A program made the position numbers and the translations under genes. Positions 52,601 through 54,141 of a DNA stretch of 54,141 nucleotides are shown piece after piece. Position 1 is the stretch's first letter. Every line of letters begins with the position of its first letter. The notes beneath the pieces are model-generated. The model did no database searches. It worked only from the letters and a program-made list of their open reading frames with translations, and was not told where the DNA came from. This DNA comes from Ruminococcus sp. (lineage in GTDB: Bacteria > Bacillota > Clostridia > Oscillospirales > Acutalibacteraceae): the NCBI GenBank assembly GCA_017403985.1, contig JAFRDE010000047.1, forward strand, positions 1-54,141, given 5' to 3'.

Positions 52601-54141
52601 GAACGCTGCTTGAGACAGACACCGTTCCCTTCGGCGAAACTCCGACCTACGACGGCGAGACCCCGACCAAAGCGGCTGATCTGCAATATTCCTATGAATT
52701 CAGCGGCTGGAATCCTGCAGTCGAAGAAGTGGGCGGCAACAAGACCTATACCGCTCAGTTTACCGAGACCGCTGTTGATACATATGACATCACGGTTACC
52801 AACGCGGTCGGTTGGGATAATGTCAACGTCTACTACTGGATCAACGATGATATTCATAATGCATGGCCGGGTACCGCGATGACCGCGGATGATGACAACT
52901 TCATCTTCACGGCGACGATCCCCGCTACCGTTACCGGTATCATCTTTACGGACGGCGCTGATGTCAATCCGAAGCAGACCGATGATATCACGAGCGGTAT
53001 TGAGGACGGCGCGCATTGGGTTCTCCGCGGTAACGTGAACCATCCTGCCGTAAATATTGTAAACACCTATTATCTGGTTGGTACGATGAACGACTGGACC
53101 AGCGCTGACGCTCCCGTCTTTGAACCGTTCAAATCCGGTACTCCGGGCGTTGAAGAATATTCACTGACTGTCGATCTGAACGCCGGCGATCAATTCAAAG
53201 CTTACGGCAGCAACGGCAGTTGGTATCCGACCGGAGAGAATAATAACTATTCCATCACCGCCGACGGTACCTATCAGATCTTCTTCCGTCCGAATTACGA
53301 CGGTAATAATGATTGGCACGAGCATGTCCTCTATGCAAAGAATCTCACAAAATATGACATTACATGGGTCGACGGCGACGGTCATGAACTGAAGACCGAT
53401 AAGGTCGTCTTCGGCGATACCCCGTCCTATGACGGTCCGACTCCTACCAAGACCGCGACCGCACAGTACACCTACACCTTTAATAATACATGGTCGCCCG
53501 AGATCCTGGCAGCGACAGATAATGCGACCTATACCGCACAGTTCGACGCTACTGTCAACACCTATACCGTAACATGGTTGGATGAAGACGGTACCGAGCT
53601 CGAGAAGGACGAGGACGTTCCTTACGGCACGACTCCGACCTTTAACGGCACGACCCCGACGAAGGAAGCTACCGATCAGTTCGAATATACCTTCACAGGA
53701 TGGACGCCTGAGGTTTCCGCTGTGACCGGCGATGTGACCTATACTGCGACTTTCGAACCCAGTCTCAGATCCTACACCATCACATGGGTAGACGAAGACG
53801 GTACTGAGCTTGAAAAGGATGAGAATGTACTTTACGGTACGATCCCGACCTATAACGGCGAGACCCCGACGAAGGAAGCTACCGCGCAGTACACCTATAC
53901 CTTCAACGGCTGGACTCCTCTCGTTGAGTCTGTATCCGGCGACGCTACCTACACCGCTACATACAGCTCTACGGTAAATGAATATACGATCAAGTTCGTC
54001 AATGATGACGGCACTGAACTCCAGAGCAGTGATGTTGCTTACGGCGAGACTCCCGCATACACAGGCGAGGATCCGACCAAGGATGCTGACGCTCAGTATA
54101 CCTACACCTTCGACGGTTGGGATCCTGAGATCACAACGGTA
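49612..54141 (+). CDS. Giant secreted InlB-repeat protein 3 with CBM26-like module (3' end outside window)
   Basis: An open frame of 1510 codons running off the right edge. Signal peptide about 1-29 ([20 protein letters not shown]). Residues about 30-680 are colinear with giant 2 ([39 protein letters not shown]). InlB-like repeats follow, then about 1056-1150 a module with [23 protein letters not shown] and QTDDI, which is the CBM25/26 starch-binding pattern, and about 1151-1245 a second beta-module ([24 protein letters not shown]) like SusE/F or CBM-type sandwiches. At least four more InlB-like repeats continue to the edge. GGGGAGG precedes the ATG. Confidence 0.85.
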   Translation, partial: MLKQFRRQIISIVLVCALVVSMFSIAAGALKTEVTFEEIELDYDEGVVLMSGSTIDDDDAETPAELTYNEDENTVTISANSYGENCGSSIAYSAGTTTVHVQVLEPVQISFAYSYTGGGTVVVSKNADGTGEIAPIGSHYYTGLDDFYIIITTVKGQDYRTELVLSEITLTDEKEFEVNVQGAEGGTVKINDGASVSDGDSSENDVFNTETITFSATPAAGYVFAGYYLGDSDLAFTDDPDFTFTPYGNVTVKPKFVSTATPSFLVGGVSSGYALRTSFSDAVQYAADNSSEIIIPLTSFEISSSATIPPGTTLLIPNSNKHNVYTLKPNVVTAKSAHSAFLKATVKSGATLTFAEGASLAIAGNLYSPGGGKQAEVTGAYGQLIVESGAQVTLNEGCSLYAWGFATGGGMIECMNGVTVYESFVIEDFAGGSISANIAGSVFPFSQYYIQNVECKLKLNAGAEEVVFGALDAAGATYDCSLVFIGGAGSMFNIADGYILKYYDFAQDKLICEIHGDASIDTIMANLPYLGATNTERFQMPINNIGVELAEGSNLTIRQDLQLLPDSYVIVDEGATVDIQSDVFLISDEDWEGQNRVYPNINRRPLPFSATRYDETGNGASPRSTKGDMANASMVLNGDMTISGTGTFNMTASGADFSGTGTVTNTSTVKPNALASIKLIDFSDSESRVQTEVADSECNRFKGEEYYYNAEYDRWTSRDTVSVVFKGKDPATTSTTNVNLVQLNSVPYGTATGVTDDTTRPYYYQSSYAYLFQGWQDGTDKRIYATDAENIQHAFDDETTYTAQYYRFKNQYTVSFVDHDGTVLATIASQKYNEATTFSGTTPTGYSDGTNNYVFVGWQSSADGSVYTELPAAVDPRTVIDISDPAIVADNKNYIGTVTYTAAYRTERNYTIKFLADEFEEHVLQTSELAYGETPVYTGETPTKEATAEHSYTFAGWSTDGETILDPLPPVTDDATYRPVFTTTTNSYTITWNNWDGTLLETDTVPFGETPTYDGETPTKAADLQYSYEFSGWNPAVEEVGGNKTYTAQFTETAVDTYDITVTNAVGWDNVNVYYWINDDIHNAWPGTAMTADDDNFIFTATIPATVTGIIFTDGADVNPKQTDDITSGIEDGAHWVLRGNVNHPAVNIVNTYYLVGTMNDWTSADAPVFEPFKSGTPGVEEYSLTVDLNAGDQFKAYGSNGSWYPTGENNNYSITADGTYQIFFRPNYDGNNDWHEHVLYAKNLTKYDITWVDGDGHELKTDKVVFGDTPSYDGPTPTKTATAQYTYTFNNTWSPEILAATDNATYTAQFDATVNTYTVTWLDEDGTELEKDEDVPYGTTPTFNGTTPTKEATDQFEYTFTGWTPEVSAVTGDVTYTATFEPSLRSYTITWVDEDGTELEKDENVLYGTIPTYNGETPTKEATAQYTYTFNGWTPLVESVSGDATYTATYSSTVNEYTIKFVNDDGTELQSSDVAYGETPAYTGEDPTKDADAQYTYTFDGWDPEITTV

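Noticed and set aside
1-54141. tRNA or rRNA genes
   Set aside because: No cloverleaf or rRNA-like sequence noticed on reading either strand; a tRNA scan would settle it.

Overview
The window looks like a chromosomal segment of a gut-type Clostridia, most likely a Ruminococcus-like member of the Oscillospiraceae/Ruminococcaceae. Reasons: Gram-positive gene orders (hprK-murB-rapZ-whiA, xseB-ispA-dxs-tlyA-nadK-argR-recN, recJ-relA-dtd-MBL-hemZ), a SpoVB/MurJ-type flippase, WhiA, a type I dockerin, giant InlB-repeat surface proteins, a CBM26-like starch-binding module, and many short palindromic intergenic repeats. Species cannot be fixed from sequence alone.

Layout. 1-620: left-truncated IS3-family insertion sequence on the minus strand. 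771-3181: secDF behind a consensus sigma-A promoter. 3448-4680: minus-strand DUF421/DUF4363 membrane pair. 4924-9109: hprK, murB, rapZ, whiA, with yvcK missing from its usual place. 9200-16180: xseB, ispA, dxs, tlyA, nadK, argR, recN, a conserved isoprenoid/NAD/DNA-repair cluster without xseA. 16311-23395: recJ, relA, dtd, an MBL hydrolase and hemZ. 23495-26508: flippase, mazG, HU. 26688-32739: two DUF4358 lipoproteins, an alpha/beta hydrolase, a radical SAM protein, an SGNH lipoprotein and an SNF2 helicase. The housekeeping part is strewn with small repeats of four kinds (GTAGGGAC palindromes, GTCATTGCGAGG elements, heptamer runs, GCCTTCCC hairpins), placed almost only between genes.

From 33001 to the right edge lies the accessory region and the most interesting part. 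It holds three giant secreted proteins in a row (3165 aa, 1273 aa and at least 1510 aa, the last cut by the window edge). All share an N-terminal domain, followed by beta-helix and/or InlB-type repeats; the two complete ones share a C-terminal domain. Two are preceded by an Lgt-family membrane protein in which Lgt catalytic positions are replaced by a Gly-Cys-Cys motif. The two complete ones are followed, behind a strong ribosome binding site, by a 51-58 aa protein with a conserved N-terminal half ending in DVIVTSG and an unrelated C-terminal tail. One such small gene overlaps the start of a minimal secreted dockerin protein. Each of the three units has a promoter of the same form, TTGnnA-17 bp-TATYCT, with the spacer ending in GG. 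The third giant protein has a CBM26-like module inserted among its repeats. I read this as a co-regulated surface adhesion/starch-binding system with an unexplained Lgt-like enzyme and an unexplained small-protein family. The functional part of that reading is inference; the architecture is directly visible.
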